This document shows, piece after piece, positions 15,093 to 24,221 of a stretch of DNA of 43,618 nt. Positions within the stretch are counted from its first letter, which is position 1. Every line of letters starts with the position of its first letter. The notes beneath the pieces are model-generated. The model saw only the letters and a program-made list of their open reading frames with translations. It had not been told where the DNA came from and made no database searches. Made by a program: the position numbers and the translations under genes. The DNA comes from Bacteroidota bacterium (GTDB taxonomy: Bacteria > Bacteroidota > Ignavibacteria > Ignavibacteriales > Melioribacteraceae), in contig JAKAMT010000007.1 of assembly GCA_021812705.1 (NCBI GenBank), positions 1 through 43,618 on the forward strand. The letters run 5' to 3'.

Positions 15093-16946
15093 ATGAAAAG
15101 ATTTCAACTGCTTTTCGCGGTTGCAACTCTAATGGGGCTCTTTTCAACTTATTCCTTTGCAGAAACTGAACCGAATAACACGTACCAGACAGCTAATACG
15201 TTACTGCCCAGCGGCGGCAGCGATTCCGGCTCCCTGAATGAAGGAAATCCTACATCATCCTATGATCCCGAAGACTGGTTTAAAGTTACTTTATCTTCGG
15301 ACGGATGCTGGTATGTTACAACTACCAGCTCATCCGGATTGGATATAGACCTGTATATCTATGATACTAACGGCAATACACAAATTGCCTCCGGAACAAA
15401 ATACGGCACGTTTGAATCCGTCTATAAAGTAAATCTTAAAGCGGGCACCTATTATGTCCGTCTATACCGTTTTAATGGCACCGGAACTTATTCTCTGTCT
15501 TCAAGATTTACTTCTGCTCTTTATACAAACGATTCTGAACCCAATGATACATATCAGACTGCACTTTCACTCGGTTTGAATACGCAGACTACTGGGCATA
15601 TATATTATTATGGAAATGGAACCACTGATGGAGAGGATTATTACAAAGTTGTAATTCCTTATGATGGCAGCTTGACAGCCAACGTGGCATCGGATTCCGC
15701 AGATATTGATATTTACCTGTTTGATGTGAACGGCGCAACTCAGATAAAATCAGGCACGGCATATGGACTTACTGATCAGTTCACTTATCCTAATTTATCT
15801 CCCGGGACTTATTACATCAGAATATATCCCGCAGGGGGACATCAGGGGTCTTACACATTAAGTGCCACATATGTGCAATCTTCAATTAACAGCGTAACCA
15901 CAAATGATCCAGAATTAAATGATTCATATCAGACTGCTGTAACATATTTTAATTTCGGCTCTTCAGGCACTTTAACCAATTATGGTCATCTTGGTTTCTA
16001 CACAAACAGCTATAAGGATAACGATGATTACTGGGTGCTCCAGACTTCAACCGACGGCAAGATTGTGATCAGAATAGAATCGAACAGCACTCTTGATATA
16101 GACCTGTATCTAATTGATGTGAACGGTTCAACGTCCATATACAGCGCTTCGAATTACGGTAGTACAGAGACGTTAACTTTCAATAATTTAGCCGCGGGCA
16201 AATTCTATATAAGAGCATGGAATTCAGGCGGCGGATACGGTTCTTATAAAATTACGTGTGAATTTACAACACCTACGATGGCTAACGATTCCGGCAGCAA
16301 TGATACATTTGGAACTGCGGCTTCAATCAGCCTGGAAACCAAAATGACCGGGCATCTTGGCTATTATGCTAACAGCGTAACTGACTATGACGATTATTAT
16401 ATTTTTACATTACCCGCCGCGTGGGATTCTCTTTATGTGAGAACAGATTCAGAGTCTTCGCTCGAACTTGATCTTTATCTTTTTAACAGTTCACAGGTAC
16501 AAATTAACAGCGGCTACGCTTACGGTACAAAAGAGTTGGTCAAAAGAGGTAGCACTGCAGCGGGGACTTATTACGTGCGCGCATACAGATCAAGCGGACA
16601 GGGAAGTTATGCAATAAAAATTTCAAACCGGTATCCCGCATCTCCATTAACGGATGTTAAAAAGGAAGAGATTATAATTCCTGCAGATTACTCCTTGTCC
16701 CAGAATTATCCCAATCCTTTCAACCCGACCACCAATATCAAATATCAAATTCCGGTTCCGGGATATGTTACTTTAAAAGTATTTGATCTTCTGGGAAGGG
16801 AAGTAAAAACACTGGTAGACGGAAATTTAAATGCAGGATTCTACAATGCGGAATTAAACGCTTCCGATCTTTCGAGCGGAATTTATTTTTACAGAATTCA
16901 GACGGATAAATTTACCGCAGTTAAAAAACTGCTTCTGATAAAATAA
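15093..16946 (+). CDS. T9SS-exported protein with four PPC domains
   Basis: This 617-residue protein has a strong ribosome site (AAGGAGGG) and a signal peptide ending SYSFA. Four repeats of about 125 residues each start with an acidic motif (ETEPNNTYQTA at 25, SEPNDTYQTA at 148, DPELNDSYQTA near 272, GSNDTFGTA near 400) and continue with DDYWV, DIDLYL and GTYYVRLY-type strands. These are the bacterial pre-peptidase C-terminal (PPC) beta-sandwich domains that bind calcium or substrate in secreted enzymes. No enzyme domain is present. The last 85 residues (LSQNYPNPFNPTTNIKYQIP ... KKLLLIK) are a type A T9SS sorting domain, so the protein is exported across the outer membrane and probably surface-attached. 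It interrupts the two duplication copies. Confidence 0.92.
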   Translation: MKRFQLLFAVATLMGLFSTYSFAETEPNNTYQTANTLLPSGGSDSGSLNEGNPTSSYDPEDWFKVTLSSDGCWYVTTTSSSGLDIDLYIYDTNGNTQIASGTKYGTFESVYKVNLKAGTYYVRLYRFNGTGTYSLSSRFTSALYTNDSEPNDTYQTALSLGLNTQTTGHIYYYGNGTTDGEDYYKVVIPYDGSLTANVASDSADIDIYLFDVNGATQIKSGTAYGLTDQFTYPNLSPGTYYIRIYPAGGHQGSYTLSATYVQSSINSVTTNDPELNDSYQTAVTYFNFGSSGTLTNYGHLGFYTNSYKDNDDYWVLQTSTDGKIVIRIESNSTLDIDLYLIDVNGSTSIYSASNYGSTETLTFNNLAAGKFYIRAWNSGGGYGSYKITCEFTTPTMANDSGSNDTFGTAASISLETKMTGHLGYYANSVTDYDDYYIFTLPAAWDSLYVRTDSESSLELDLYLFNSSQVQINSGYAYGTKELVKRGSTAAGTYYVRAYRSSGQGSYAIKISNRYPASPLTDVKKEEIIIPADYSLSQNYPNPFNPTTNIKYQIPVPGYVTLKVFDLLGREVKTLVDGNLNAGFYNAELNASDLSSGIYFYRIQTDKFTAVKKLLLIK

Positions 16947-17333
16947 CACTGATACGGTTAATCCGGATTATTCTTTCACCGCTCTCCCCGTAATCGCGGG
17001 GAGAGGCGGCATTTCAGTAATCTCCGGTTCAGTACCGGTCAGCAGCACATTCATAAGTATTAAAAATAATCTTCTAATTTTCTTTTTCAGCTGCTTAATA
17101 GATTTTTTTCTCTTTCGCGTTGATAGCGTGCTGAAATTAGTTAGGATGTGTCCATTTTTTCAATTGAAACAGGAGATTCCGGTCTTATTCATATAGGAGA
17201 TTAGTGATTAAAAGATTTACTTTATACGAAAAATTTGTGAACTTATATCACCTTATTAAACTGTAGTAATCAATGCGTTGAGTACTCCTCTTCCGGCATT
17301 AATCGGATTAAGACATTATCAGTTTCCGTGTGA
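16947..17333. other. Intergenic stretch with a perfect palindrome
   Basis: These 387 AT-rich bases separate two T9SS-protein genes. The only clear structure is the 9-bp inverted repeat at 16982-17005. I see no RNA gene or ORF of interest, and no convincing promoter for the next gene. Confidence 0.55.
16982..17005. repeat. GC-rich palindrome (9-bp stem, 6-nt loop)
   Basis: CTCTCCCCG and CGGGGAGAG pair perfectly around TAATCG, and flanking CCG/CGG extend the stem with a bulge. It lies just after the PPC protein gene but has no T run, so it may be either a weak terminator or a dispersed palindromic repeat like the hairpins in the tRNA copies. Confidence 0.7.
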
Positions 17334-20300
17334 ATGATTATGGATAATAATTTTTATGCTGCCGCAGTGAATATTTTAAAATCCGTTTTCAGAACGAACT
17401 GCATCTTAATAATAAAATCTTACCGCGGACTTTATTTATTTATCATACTATCATTCTTCTTGTCACAATTCAATTCTTATGGTCAGTCTTTTATTCCGCC
17501 GCCGAGGTTGATTTCACCTCATGAAGGCAGCGACAATTTATTTATTGTGGTTGATCTGGAATTCAGCGGCGAGTGCAGCTCAAAAAATTCCTCCTTTCAT
17601 CTTCAGATTTCCCATGATAAAGAGTTTACCGAGATATTAATAGAGAAAAAAAATATCGAGAACCCTCCTAACGGATGGCCACGGTACAGAACATACGGGC
17701 TAAAAGACACAACAATTTATTATTGGCGTGTGCGTCAGACCTGTTCGGGCCTTATAAGCGACTGGTCCGAAATTTGGTGGTTTCGTACTAAGAAAGAGAT
17801 CGGCTCTAAGCCTCCTTCTCCTCCGGTACAGTTATTCCCGCCCGACAACGCGACGGGAATCTCATGCATGAAGAATGAATTAATCTGCAGCAGCGCCGAA
17901 GGGGCAACTAATTATGAGTGGAAATTCTCCAGAGACCCTGAATTCAGCCCCTCGGAAAAATCTACGAAGAGCTTTACAACACCGGACACCAGCCTGACCT
18001 TTTCTTCGGTGGAGGGAGGCGGAATCTGGTACTGGAAAGTAAGAGCTGTTAATCTGGGTACCAGGAGTGATTGGTCGTCTGTCTGGAAATATCAGGTCGT
18101 TCCGTATCCCGCGCGTCTCCTCTCGCCCGCGTCAAATTCCATAAATGTTCCGGTTAATTTTACATTTAAATGGGCCCCGTCTATCGGCGCCTCCGTATAC
18201 CGGCTGCTTGTATTCACAGATTATTTCGGAAATAATAAAACTGTGGTAATCGACAGAACCACTTCTGAGGATTCTGTCTCGGTGACGGATCTCTCTCCCA
18301 ATACGGCTTATTTCTGGTATGTTAAAACCTACGACTCGAACGGCGACAGCGAACCCGAACCCGTTTATCTAAGTAAATTTAGTACGCTGACCGAATCAAT
18401 TAATATTGCTCCCGCCGCTCCGGTTTTAATCTCTCCTTCGGATGGAGCGGTTAATATCTCGCCTGAGATTAATCTGGAATGGAACCCCTCCGCCGGTGCC
18501 GCATCGTATCATCTTCAGGTTTCAGCCGATCCCGGTTTTACCGCATATGCATATGAGAACAGTGCTGTCTCAAGTATATCTCAGCAGGTATCCGGATTAA
18601 ACAATTCGGTTAAATATTACTGGCGGGTTAAAGCTGTAAACAGTAATGGCGCATCTGCATGGTCAGTTCCCTGGTCATTCACTACAGCGGAAAGAAATGA
18701 TGTTATTACCTCAAGCGCGCCGGCGCTTTTATTTCCGCCGGACGGTTCATTAAAAATCGCAACCCTTATCACGCTTCAATGGTCTCCTCTTAGCGGTGCT
18801 GGGTCGTATCGTCTTCATGTATCTACTGTTCCCGATTTTTCCGATACTGTCTTAAGTAAAAGTAATATTACCGGTACTTTTCAGGAAGTATCCGGTTTAA
18901 ACAATTCCGCAAAATATTATTGGAGAGTAAAAGCAGTCAACACCAGCGGTACATCGGCATGGTCCGCCTCGTGGTCATTTACAACCGAGGGTTTCACTCT
19001 TCCTTTACCGGCTCCTCAACTTGAATCACCTTTAAATGGAACTCTGAATATTTCTACAAGTCCCTCGCTCGCCTGGTATCATATCACCGGCGCGACTTAT
19101 TATCAGCTGCAGGTTTCTTCGGATCCGAATTTCGGTTCCTTTGAACTTGATCGTGATAATATCCAGGTGCTTTCTCAGAATTCGCGTGACCTGTCTTCCG
19201 AAGTAATAAATCTTCATGATAATACCGCATATTACTGGCGGGTACGTGCCGGGAATGACGGCGGATTGAGCCCTTGGTCCGATCCTTGGAACTTTAAAAC
19301 AGCCGCTCCAAAATTAGTATTAAATGCTCCGGTGATCTTATCACCCCGGAATAACTCGTTTAATATATTAATTAATCCGTGCCGGTTCATCTGGCATAAA
19401 ATTCCGGAAGCCGCCTCGTATGATCTGATCCTTTCACGCGATAGTCTTTTTAATCCGATTGTTTCTACGCTGACTGCTTTGCCGGATACTGTAAAATATC
19501 TGAATGGTCTGCAGCCGGCTGTCAGATATTTCTGGAAAGTGAAAGCCGTTAATGTCAGCGGTTCATCAGTATGGTCCGATACCTGGTCGTTTGTATCGCA
19601 GGACGCTTTGACGATCCCCGATATTCCGAATTTAATTTCGCCTTCCCAGGATGCTGCTGATCTTGCAACTACTTTTACATTCAGCTGGACAGCCCCGGCG
19701 CGGGCAGTGGATTATCAGCTGCAGATATCAACCGACCGTTATTTCACCGGAAATTTTTTCGAATTTATAAGCTTAGACGCTTTTCAGCAGGTAACCGGTC
19801 TAAGCAATTCCACATTATATTATTGGAGAATAAAAGCAAGAAACAGTTACGGAGCATCGGATTGGTCTGTTACCTGGTCTTTTACTACCAGGGCTGCTGC
19901 CACTGCTCTTACAGTCCCGAAATTATTATTGCCTCCTGACGGGGCTTCCGGTCTGGAACTGCCTCCGACGCTGACGTGGAATTCGGAGGAAGGTATTATT
20001 TATTATCATCTGCAGGTTTCTGCAAATCCCGATTTTTCCGCAACCGTCTATATTGCCAGTGATCCCGCCTTTTCTCAGCAGGTCCCGGGGCTGGTCAGCG
20101 GCAGAACTTATTACTGGAGGGTTCTTGCAGCCGGCATCTATGGACTTTCCGACTGGTCTGAAGTATGGTCATTCACAACAGCAGAGCTGAAAACTTCCAT
20201 CCGGCAAACGAAGGATGAATTGCCTGATAAATTAATGCTCTCGCAAAACTATCCGAATCCGTTCAACCCGTCTACATCAATAAAATATCAGCTTCCGTCC

Positions 20301-20489
20301 GACGGATATATCTCTTTAAAGGTTTATGATATTCTGGGAAGGGAAACGGCCGTGCTGGTTGAAGGGGAACAGAGCGCCGGTTATTATGAGGCGAAATTCG
20401 ACGCCGGGAATCTCTCCAGTGGTATTTATTTCTGCCGGCTTCAGGCGGATAAATTCTCTTCGGTTAAAAAATTATTGCTCGTTAAATAA
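17334..20489 (+). CDS. T9SS-exported protein with about nine fibronectin III-like domains
   Basis: This 1051-residue protein starts at 17334 or, equally possibly, at the second ATG at 17340; neither has a clear ribosome site. The N-terminus carries a long polar lead and a signal helix (LYLFIILSFFLSQFNSYGQS). About nine modules of 90-100 residues follow, each opening with a P-x-LISPxDG-type strand, containing W..S.GA.SY.LQVS.DP.F, and ending with YYWRVKA...SAWS..WSFTT. This is the fibronectin type III-like pattern common in surface proteins of this group. Residues about 970-1051 form a T9SS sorting domain (LSQNYPNPFNPSTSIKYQLP ... KKLLLVK). It is probably an adhesive or scaffold surface protein. 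No catalytic domain is seen. Confidence 0.9.
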   Translation: MIMDNNFYAAAVNILKSVFRTNCILIIKSYRGLYLFIILSFFLSQFNSYGQSFIPPPRLISPHEGSDNLFIVVDLEFSGECSSKNSSFHLQISHDKEFTEILIEKKNIENPPNGWPRYRTYGLKDTTIYYWRVRQTCSGLISDWSEIWWFRTKKEIGSKPPSPPVQLFPPDNATGISCMKNELICSSAEGATNYEWKFSRDPEFSPSEKSTKSFTTPDTSLTFSSVEGGGIWYWKVRAVNLGTRSDWSSVWKYQVVPYPARLLSPASNSINVPVNFTFKWAPSIGASVYRLLVFTDYFGNNKTVVIDRTTSEDSVSVTDLSPNTAYFWYVKTYDSNGDSEPEPVYLSKFSTLTESINIAPAAPVLISPSDGAVNISPEINLEWNPSAGAASYHLQVSADPGFTAYAYENSAVSSISQQVSGLNNSVKYYWRVKAVNSNGASAWSVPWSFTTAERNDVITSSAPALLFPPDGSLKIATLITLQWSPLSGAGSYRLHVSTVPDFSDTVLSKSNITGTFQEVSGLNNSAKYYWRVKAVNTSGTSAWSASWSFTTEGFTLPLPAPQLESPLNGTLNISTSPSLAWYHITGATYYQLQVSSDPNFGSFELDRDNIQVLSQNSRDLSSEVINLHDNTAYYWRVRAGNDGGLSPWSDPWNFKTAAPKLVLNAPVILSPRNNSFNILINPCRFIWHKIPEAASYDLILSRDSLFNPIVSTLTALPDTVKYLNGLQPAVRYFWKVKAVNVSGSSVWSDTWSFVSQDALTIPDIPNLISPSQDAADLATTFTFSWTAPARAVDYQLQISTDRYFTGNFFEFISLDAFQQVTGLSNSTLYYWRIKARNSYGASDWSVTWSFTTRAAATALTVPKLLLPPDGASGLELPPTLTWNSEEGIIYYHLQVSANPDFSATVYIASDPAFSQQVPGLVSGRTYYWRVLAAGIYGLSDWSEVWSFTTAELKTSIRQTKDELPDKLMLSQNYPNPFNPSTSIKYQLPSDGYISLKVYDILGRETAVLVEGEQSAGYYEAKFDAGNLSSGIYFCRLQADKFSSVKKLLLVK

Positions 20490-20514
20490 ATATTTTTCTC
20501 ATAACCGGAATAAA

Positions 20515-20546
20515 AAGGGCGTCGAACGACGCCCTTACTTTTTTAA
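20515..20546 (+). terminator. Rho-independent terminator
   Basis: AAGGGCGTC and GACGCCCTT form a perfect 9-bp stem with a GAAC loop, followed by ACTTTTTTA. It ends the fibronectin-type gene 25 bases after its stop. An A-rich run on the other side would allow it to work in both directions. Confidence 0.9.
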
Positions 20547-20558
20547 ATTTATGATTTA

Positions 20559-20846
20559 TTATTTAATCTTTATCGCAATACACTCATGACATATTCTGCT
20601 CGACTGATAAACAGAAGAATTTCTTTTAAGTATTCGCCATCCTGCAAAATCAAAAACATTGCTGTTGTTCACCAGATCAGCTAAGCTTGAATAATTATCA
20701 AGAAGATCGATCAGCTCTTTGTTCTGCCCTAATGTACTGTGACGCAAATTGTGACCGGTTATTATAGTTACTGTCTCAATTACAAGATTTGACAAATTCT
20801 GAAATTCCAATCCGGGCAGCGCCTGCTTTGCTTCGAGCTGAATCAT
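20559..20846 (-). CDS. Hypothetical 95-residue ORF cut at the duplication edge
   Basis: A minus-strand frame of 95 codons begins at the exact left edge of duplication copy 2 (20846). There is no ribosome site, because the sequence upstream is duplicated hyfG DNA, so the present ATG may be accidental and a longer gene may have been cut there. The product reads LEAKQALPGLEFQNLSNLVI near the start and ends with CHECIAIKIK; I do not recognise a family. It faces the preceding T9SS gene and shares its terminator region. It is either a decayed 3' part of a foreign gene or a chance frame. Confidence 0.3.
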   Translation of the reverse strand: MIQLEAKQALPGLEFQNLSNLVIETVTIITGHNLRHSTLGQNKELIDLLDNYSSLADLVNNSNVFDFAGWRILKRNSSVYQSSRICHECIAIKIK

Positions 20847-21162
20847 GCGCGCGCTTGAAATCGACGAGACGTTGCGGTTTATAATCGAACAGCTCGAGAA
20901 TCTTCCTGAAGGAGAGATTAAAGCCGAATCCGGAAAAACGGTGCCGGACTCCGGTGTGATCTCAATGATCGAGGGATGGCGCGGAGAAATTGTTCATTCA
21001 GTATTTACTGACTCCAAAGGAAATTTGATCAATTACAAAATCAAAGATCCTTCATTTAATAATTGGTATGGATTGAGTCTGGCATTACGCGAGACCGCTA
21101 TTTCGGATTTCCCGCTGTGTAATAAAAGTTTTGATCTGTCGTATGCCGGTCACGATTTATAA
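20845..21162 (+). pseudogene. hyfG C-terminal fragment (duplication copy 2)
   Basis: This 105-codon frame is almost identical to the last 105 codons of the hyfG-like gene at 12081-13559 and ends with the same cysteine-less DLSYAGHDL. The ATG arises at the breakpoint (TTG in the parent, hyfG codon 388) and has no ribosome site. It lacks the NuoC-like part and most of the NuoD-like fold, so it cannot act as a large subunit. The frame has stayed open, which points to a recent event rather than to use. Confidence 0.85.
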
Positions 21163-21254
21163 ATTAGTTGCCGGGATCAGTTTAATGACGGGCGTAGATC
21201 AGTACAGATTTATTTTAATAAAATTGGCTGATATTATTCATAAAAAAATTATTT

Positions 21255-22001
21255 ATGAAAGACGCAATTAAAATAAGAATACTTCAGGGTGATCCGGTTA
21301 TTCACGATGTGAAAAACGCATCACTCCCAAAATTGTTCCGCGGATTGCCTGTTATAGAAGATAAACCGTGCCTCAGCGGCTGCACGAGCTGTACCGAAAT
21401 CTGCCCGACAAATGCGGTCAAATTAAATCCCGTGAGTATCGATTTGGGTTTATGCGTCTTTTGCCCTTTGTGCGAAGAAACCTGTCCCGAAAAATTAATC
21501 CATTTCACAAACGATTATCATACGGCATCGGACGTCAGAGAAAAATTAATCGTCACCAATCAGACAAAAAATATTACTCCGGAAAAAGCTTCAGAGAAAA
21601 TCAGGAAATATTTCGGAAGTTCACTAAAGCTGCGTCAGATTTCTGCCGGCGGGTGCAACGGCTGCGAACTTGAATTGAATGCTCTCAGCAATGTTAATTT
21701 TGATATGGGTAGATACGGTATTGAGTTTGTTGCATCGCCCCGTCATGCCGATGGAATTGTTATAACCGGTCCTGTAACTGAAAATATGTCAAAGGCTGTC
21801 GAAATATGTTTCGATGCTGTCCCGAATCCAAAAATAATTATTCTCATCGGCACCTGTGCCATCTCTGCCGGAATCTTCAAGAATTCAACCAAGCTTCAAC
21901 GGAAATTCTTCCATGAGAATAAAATTGATCTTTTTATTCCAGGCTGCCCGCCCCATCCGCTGACTTTTATAAATGGATTATTAGATTGGCTGGATAAATA
22001 A
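21255..22001 (+). CDS. Fused HyfH/HyfI-like iron-sulfur subunit, copy 2
   Basis: This 248-residue copy of the protein at 13654-14400 has about 18 substitutions by my count and no indels. All twelve cluster cysteines are kept: C39, C43, C46, C50, C67, C70, C73, C77, C134, C137, C201 and C231. The copy-1 Cys205 is Ala here (GTCAISAG). Many base differences are silent, suggesting that the copy is still under selection even though no complete large subunit accompanies it. It might exchange with copy 1 in the complex or serve another partner. The gene lies 92 bases after the hyfG fragment. Confidence 0.88.
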   Translation: MKDAIKIRILQGDPVIHDVKNASLPKLFRGLPVIEDKPCLSGCTSCTEICPTNAVKLNPVSIDLGLCVFCPLCEETCPEKLIHFTNDYHTASDVREKLIVTNQTKNITPEKASEKIRKYFGSSLKLRQISAGGCNGCELELNALSNVNFDMGRYGIEFVASPRHADGIVITGPVTENMSKAVEICFDAVPNPKIIILIGTCAISAGIFKNSTKLQRKFFHENKIDLFIPGCPPHPLTFINGLLDWLDK

Positions 22002-22200
22002 TTTAATCGGTTGGTCATCAGTCAAACACCCAATTATGCAAATCGCAAATTAGTCTGATAGTTCATGAATTGTATAATCATCTCTACTTTCTTCAATATG
22101 GATAGTAATACACATTTATGAATAATTATGAATGTGGATTTTATCAGAGCCGACAGCAATGTCCGCTAAAAAATATTTTTTTATATTATTTATATTTTAC

Positions 22201-22231
22201 TTGACATATCAATTTTCAAAAATTATCTTTG
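22201..22231 (+). promoter_or_regulatory. Bacteroidota-type promoter before the 54-codon ORF and ilv operon
   Basis: TTGACA at 22201-22206 and TATCTTTG at 22224-22231 match the -33 TTG and -7 TAnnTTTG elements of the Bacteroidota primary sigma factor, with 20 bases between TTG and TA. Transcription would start just before the small ORF (ATG at 22250) and run into ilvD. In copy 1 of the duplication the same place reads TATCTTTA and the TTGACA is lost, so only this copy keeps both elements. Confidence 0.55.
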
Positions 22232-22249
22232 CCCAACAGTAAATCAAAA

Positions 22250-22414
22250 ATGAAAAACACAACACAAAATATTGATACTGATTTTATGAGTGCCGGAGGC
22301 GGTATCCTCAGTGTTGTGTCAATTTCTATTAATAACCTTCCTTCAATTATTCTACTAGGGATTAATATTATTATTCTAAGCCTACTCGGTATTCTAATTA
22401 CCGTTATAGGCTAA
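22250..22414 (+). CDS. 54-residue Ile/Leu/Val-rich peptide, copy 2, in front of ilvD
   Basis: The frame could also begin 21 bases earlier, but the ATG at 22250 matches the start in copy 1. The product (MKNTTQNIDTDFMSAGGG..., then LPSIILLGINIIILSLL) contains 13 Ile, 8 Leu and 3 Val in 54 residues and has one likely membrane helix. It lies 19 bases after a promoter-like sequence and 112 bases before ilvD. Two readings are possible: a small membrane protein moved with the hyf-like segment, or a leader peptide whose Ile/Leu/Val codons sense charged tRNA for the operon. The presence of the same ORF behind hyf in copy 1 favours the first. Confidence 0.5.
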   Translation: MKNTTQNIDTDFMSAGGGILSVVSISINNLPSIILLGINIIILSLLGILITVIG

Positions 22415-22423
22415 GACATAATA

Positions 22424-22504
22424 GGTTAACCCAAAATCAGATCAAAATATTAATTAAACAAGCATAACGAAAAAGGGTTAACCGAAACCCGAACAGAATT
22501 TCTG
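22424..22504 (+). promoter_or_regulatory. Inverted repeats in the ilvD leader
   Basis: GGTTAACCC (22424-22432) can pair with GGGTTAACC (22475-22483). Alternatively GGGTT (22475-22479) can pair with AACCC (22486-22490), so the two structures exclude each other. A third small hairpin, CAGAA/TTCTG (22494-22504), sits just before ilvD's ribosome site. This looks like a possible switch, but no T run typical of an attenuator follows. Confidence 0.3.
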
Positions 22505-22526
22505 AAGGATTTTCTTTAGGAATTTT

Positions 22527-24206
22527 ATGCGTTCAGATTTAATTAAAAAAGGATTTGAAAAAGCTCCCCACAGAAGCCTTCTTAAAGCAACAGGCGTTAT
22601 CAGAAGCGACGCAGATTTTGAAAAACCGTTCATAGGTGTATGCAACTCATATATCGATCTTATACCAGGGCATGTTCATCTTCAGGAATTCGGAAGAGTA
22701 ATAAAAGAAGCCATCAGAGAGGCCGGCGGAATACCCTTTGAATTCAACACAATCGGTGTTGATGACGGAATTGCAATGGGCCATCTTGGAATGCGTTACT
22801 CACTCCCCAGCCGTGAACTGATTGCGGATTCGGTAGAGACAGTTGTAGAAGCGCATCGTTTAGACGGTATGGTTTGCATCCCGAATTGCGATAAGATTGT
22901 GCCGGGCATGTTAATGGCTGCTGTCCGTGTCGATATCCCCACAATATTTGTTTCCGGCGGACCGATGAAATCCGGAAGAACTCCGGACGGAGAGAAAGTC
23001 GATCTGATTTCTGTATTTGAGGGAGTGGGAAAATATCAAGCCGGCAAAATTAATGCTGATAAGTTGAAAGAATATGAAGACTACAGCTGTCCTACCTGCG
23101 GCTCATGCTCAGGAATGTTCACCGCAAATTCAATGAATTGTCTTATGGAAGCGCTCGGACTCGCGCTGCCCGGCAACGGTTCCATCCTCGCGATTGATCC
23201 CAGAAGAAAGAATCTCGCAAAAAAAGCAGCCGCTCAAATTTTAAATCTTGTTGAAAAGGATTTGAAACCAAGTGATATACTTTCGGCGGAATCTTTTATT
23301 AATGCCTTTGCCCTGGATATGGCAATGGGCGGAAGCACGAATACCGTCTTGCATGCGCTGGCTATCGCTAATGAAGCGCATATAAATTTTGATTTGAAGA
23401 CGCTGAATGAACTTTCGGATAAAGTCCCTTATATCTGCAAAGTGAGTCCCGCCACAAAAAATGTGCATATGGAGGATGTCGACAGAGCCGGAGGTATATC
23501 GGCTATTCTTAATGAAATATCCAAAGTGAATGTGCTCGATTTAAAAAGACCGACAGTAACCAGTAAAACGCTGGGTGAAAATATTTTAGATGCGAAAATT
23601 CTTGATAGCTCTGTCATAAGAAATGTCGAAGATCCGTATTCAAAAACCGGAGGACTTGCCGTGCTGTATGGAAATCTTGCACCGGACGGCTCTGTAGTAA
23701 AAACCGGCGCCGTTGAAGCCGGCATGAAAGTTTTTTCCGGACCGGCTAAAATTTTTGAATCGCAGGAAGAAGCAGTAGAAAAAATTCTCGCGGGTGTTGT
23801 TGTGGCAGGTGATGTTGTGGTTATCCGTTATGAAGGTCCGAAAGGCGGACCCGGTATGCCGGAAATGCTTTCTCCAACTAGTGCAATCATGGGTCTGGGT
23901 CTTGGTGATAAAGTTGCTCTGATCACTGACGGCAGATTTTCCGGCGGCACTCGCGGGGCGTGCATAGGCCATATCTCCCCAGAAGCCGCGGAACGCGGAC
24001 CGATCGCAGCTCTTCAGAATGGGGATTTTATAAAAATTGATATTCCAAGCAGAACATTAAATGTGGATCTGGAAGATGAAGTGATTCAAAAAAGATTGAA
24101 AGCTCTTCCTGAATTCACGCCTAAAATAAAAAGCGGCTACCTCTCTCGTTATGCGAAGATGGTATCTTCTGCCAATACCGGCGCAATATTAAAAAATAAT
24201 TTCTAA
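22527..24206 (+). CDS. ilvD: Dihydroxy-acid dehydratase
   Basis: This 559-residue enzyme converts 2,3-dihydroxy-isovalerate and -methylvalerate into the 2-oxo acids of valine and isoleucine synthesis. The IlvD/Edd family motifs are present: [11 protein letters not shown] with a cluster Cys, [12 protein letters not shown] with another, and [19 protein letters not shown] with the third. [19 protein letters not shown] lies near residue 470. Length is normal. It opens the ilv-leu operon, and ilvB follows after 15 bases. Confidence 0.97.
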   Translation: MRSDLIKKGFEKAPHRSLLKATGVIRSDADFEKPFIGVCNSYIDLIPGHVHLQEFGRVIKEAIREAGGIPFEFNTIGVDDGIAMGHLGMRYSLPSRELIADSVETVVEAHRLDGMVCIPNCDKIVPGMLMAAVRVDIPTIFVSGGPMKSGRTPDGEKVDLISVFEGVGKYQAGKINADKLKEYEDYSCPTCGSCSGMFTANSMNCLMEALGLALPGNGSILAIDPRRKNLAKKAAAQILNLVEKDLKPSDILSAESFINAFALDMAMGGSTNTVLHALAIANEAHINFDLKTLNELSDKVPYICKVSPATKNVHMEDVDRAGGISAILNEISKVNVLDLKRPTVTSKTLGENILDAKILDSSVIRNVEDPYSKTGGLAVLYGNLAPDGSVVKTGAVEAGMKVFSGPAKIFESQEEAVEKILAGVVVAGDVVVIRYEGPKGGPGMPEMLSPTSAIMGLGLGDKVALITDGRFSGGTRGACIGHISPEAAERGPIAALQNGDFIKIDIPSRTLNVDLEDEVIQKRLKALPEFTPKIKSGYLSRYAKMVSSANTGAILKNNF

Positions 24207-24221
24207 GAAAAAGAGTATGCT

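Larger units (their letters stand above)
20846..22470 (+). repeat. Segmental duplication, copy 2
   Basis: This is the second copy of 13243-14870, starting inside hyfG at TGCGCGCGCTT and ending about ten bases after AAACAAG. The left edge joins unrelated DNA that holds a minus-strand frame, and the right edge runs into the ilvD leader. Compared with copy 1 the offset changes only by a few bases, so indels are rare. The intergenic DNA has diverged more than the HI-type coding region. Confidence 0.93.

Noticed and set aside
20326-20589. 87-codon plus-strand ORF over the end of the fibronectin-type gene
   Set aside because: It is an out-of-frame shadow of the T9SS sorting domain and its terminator.
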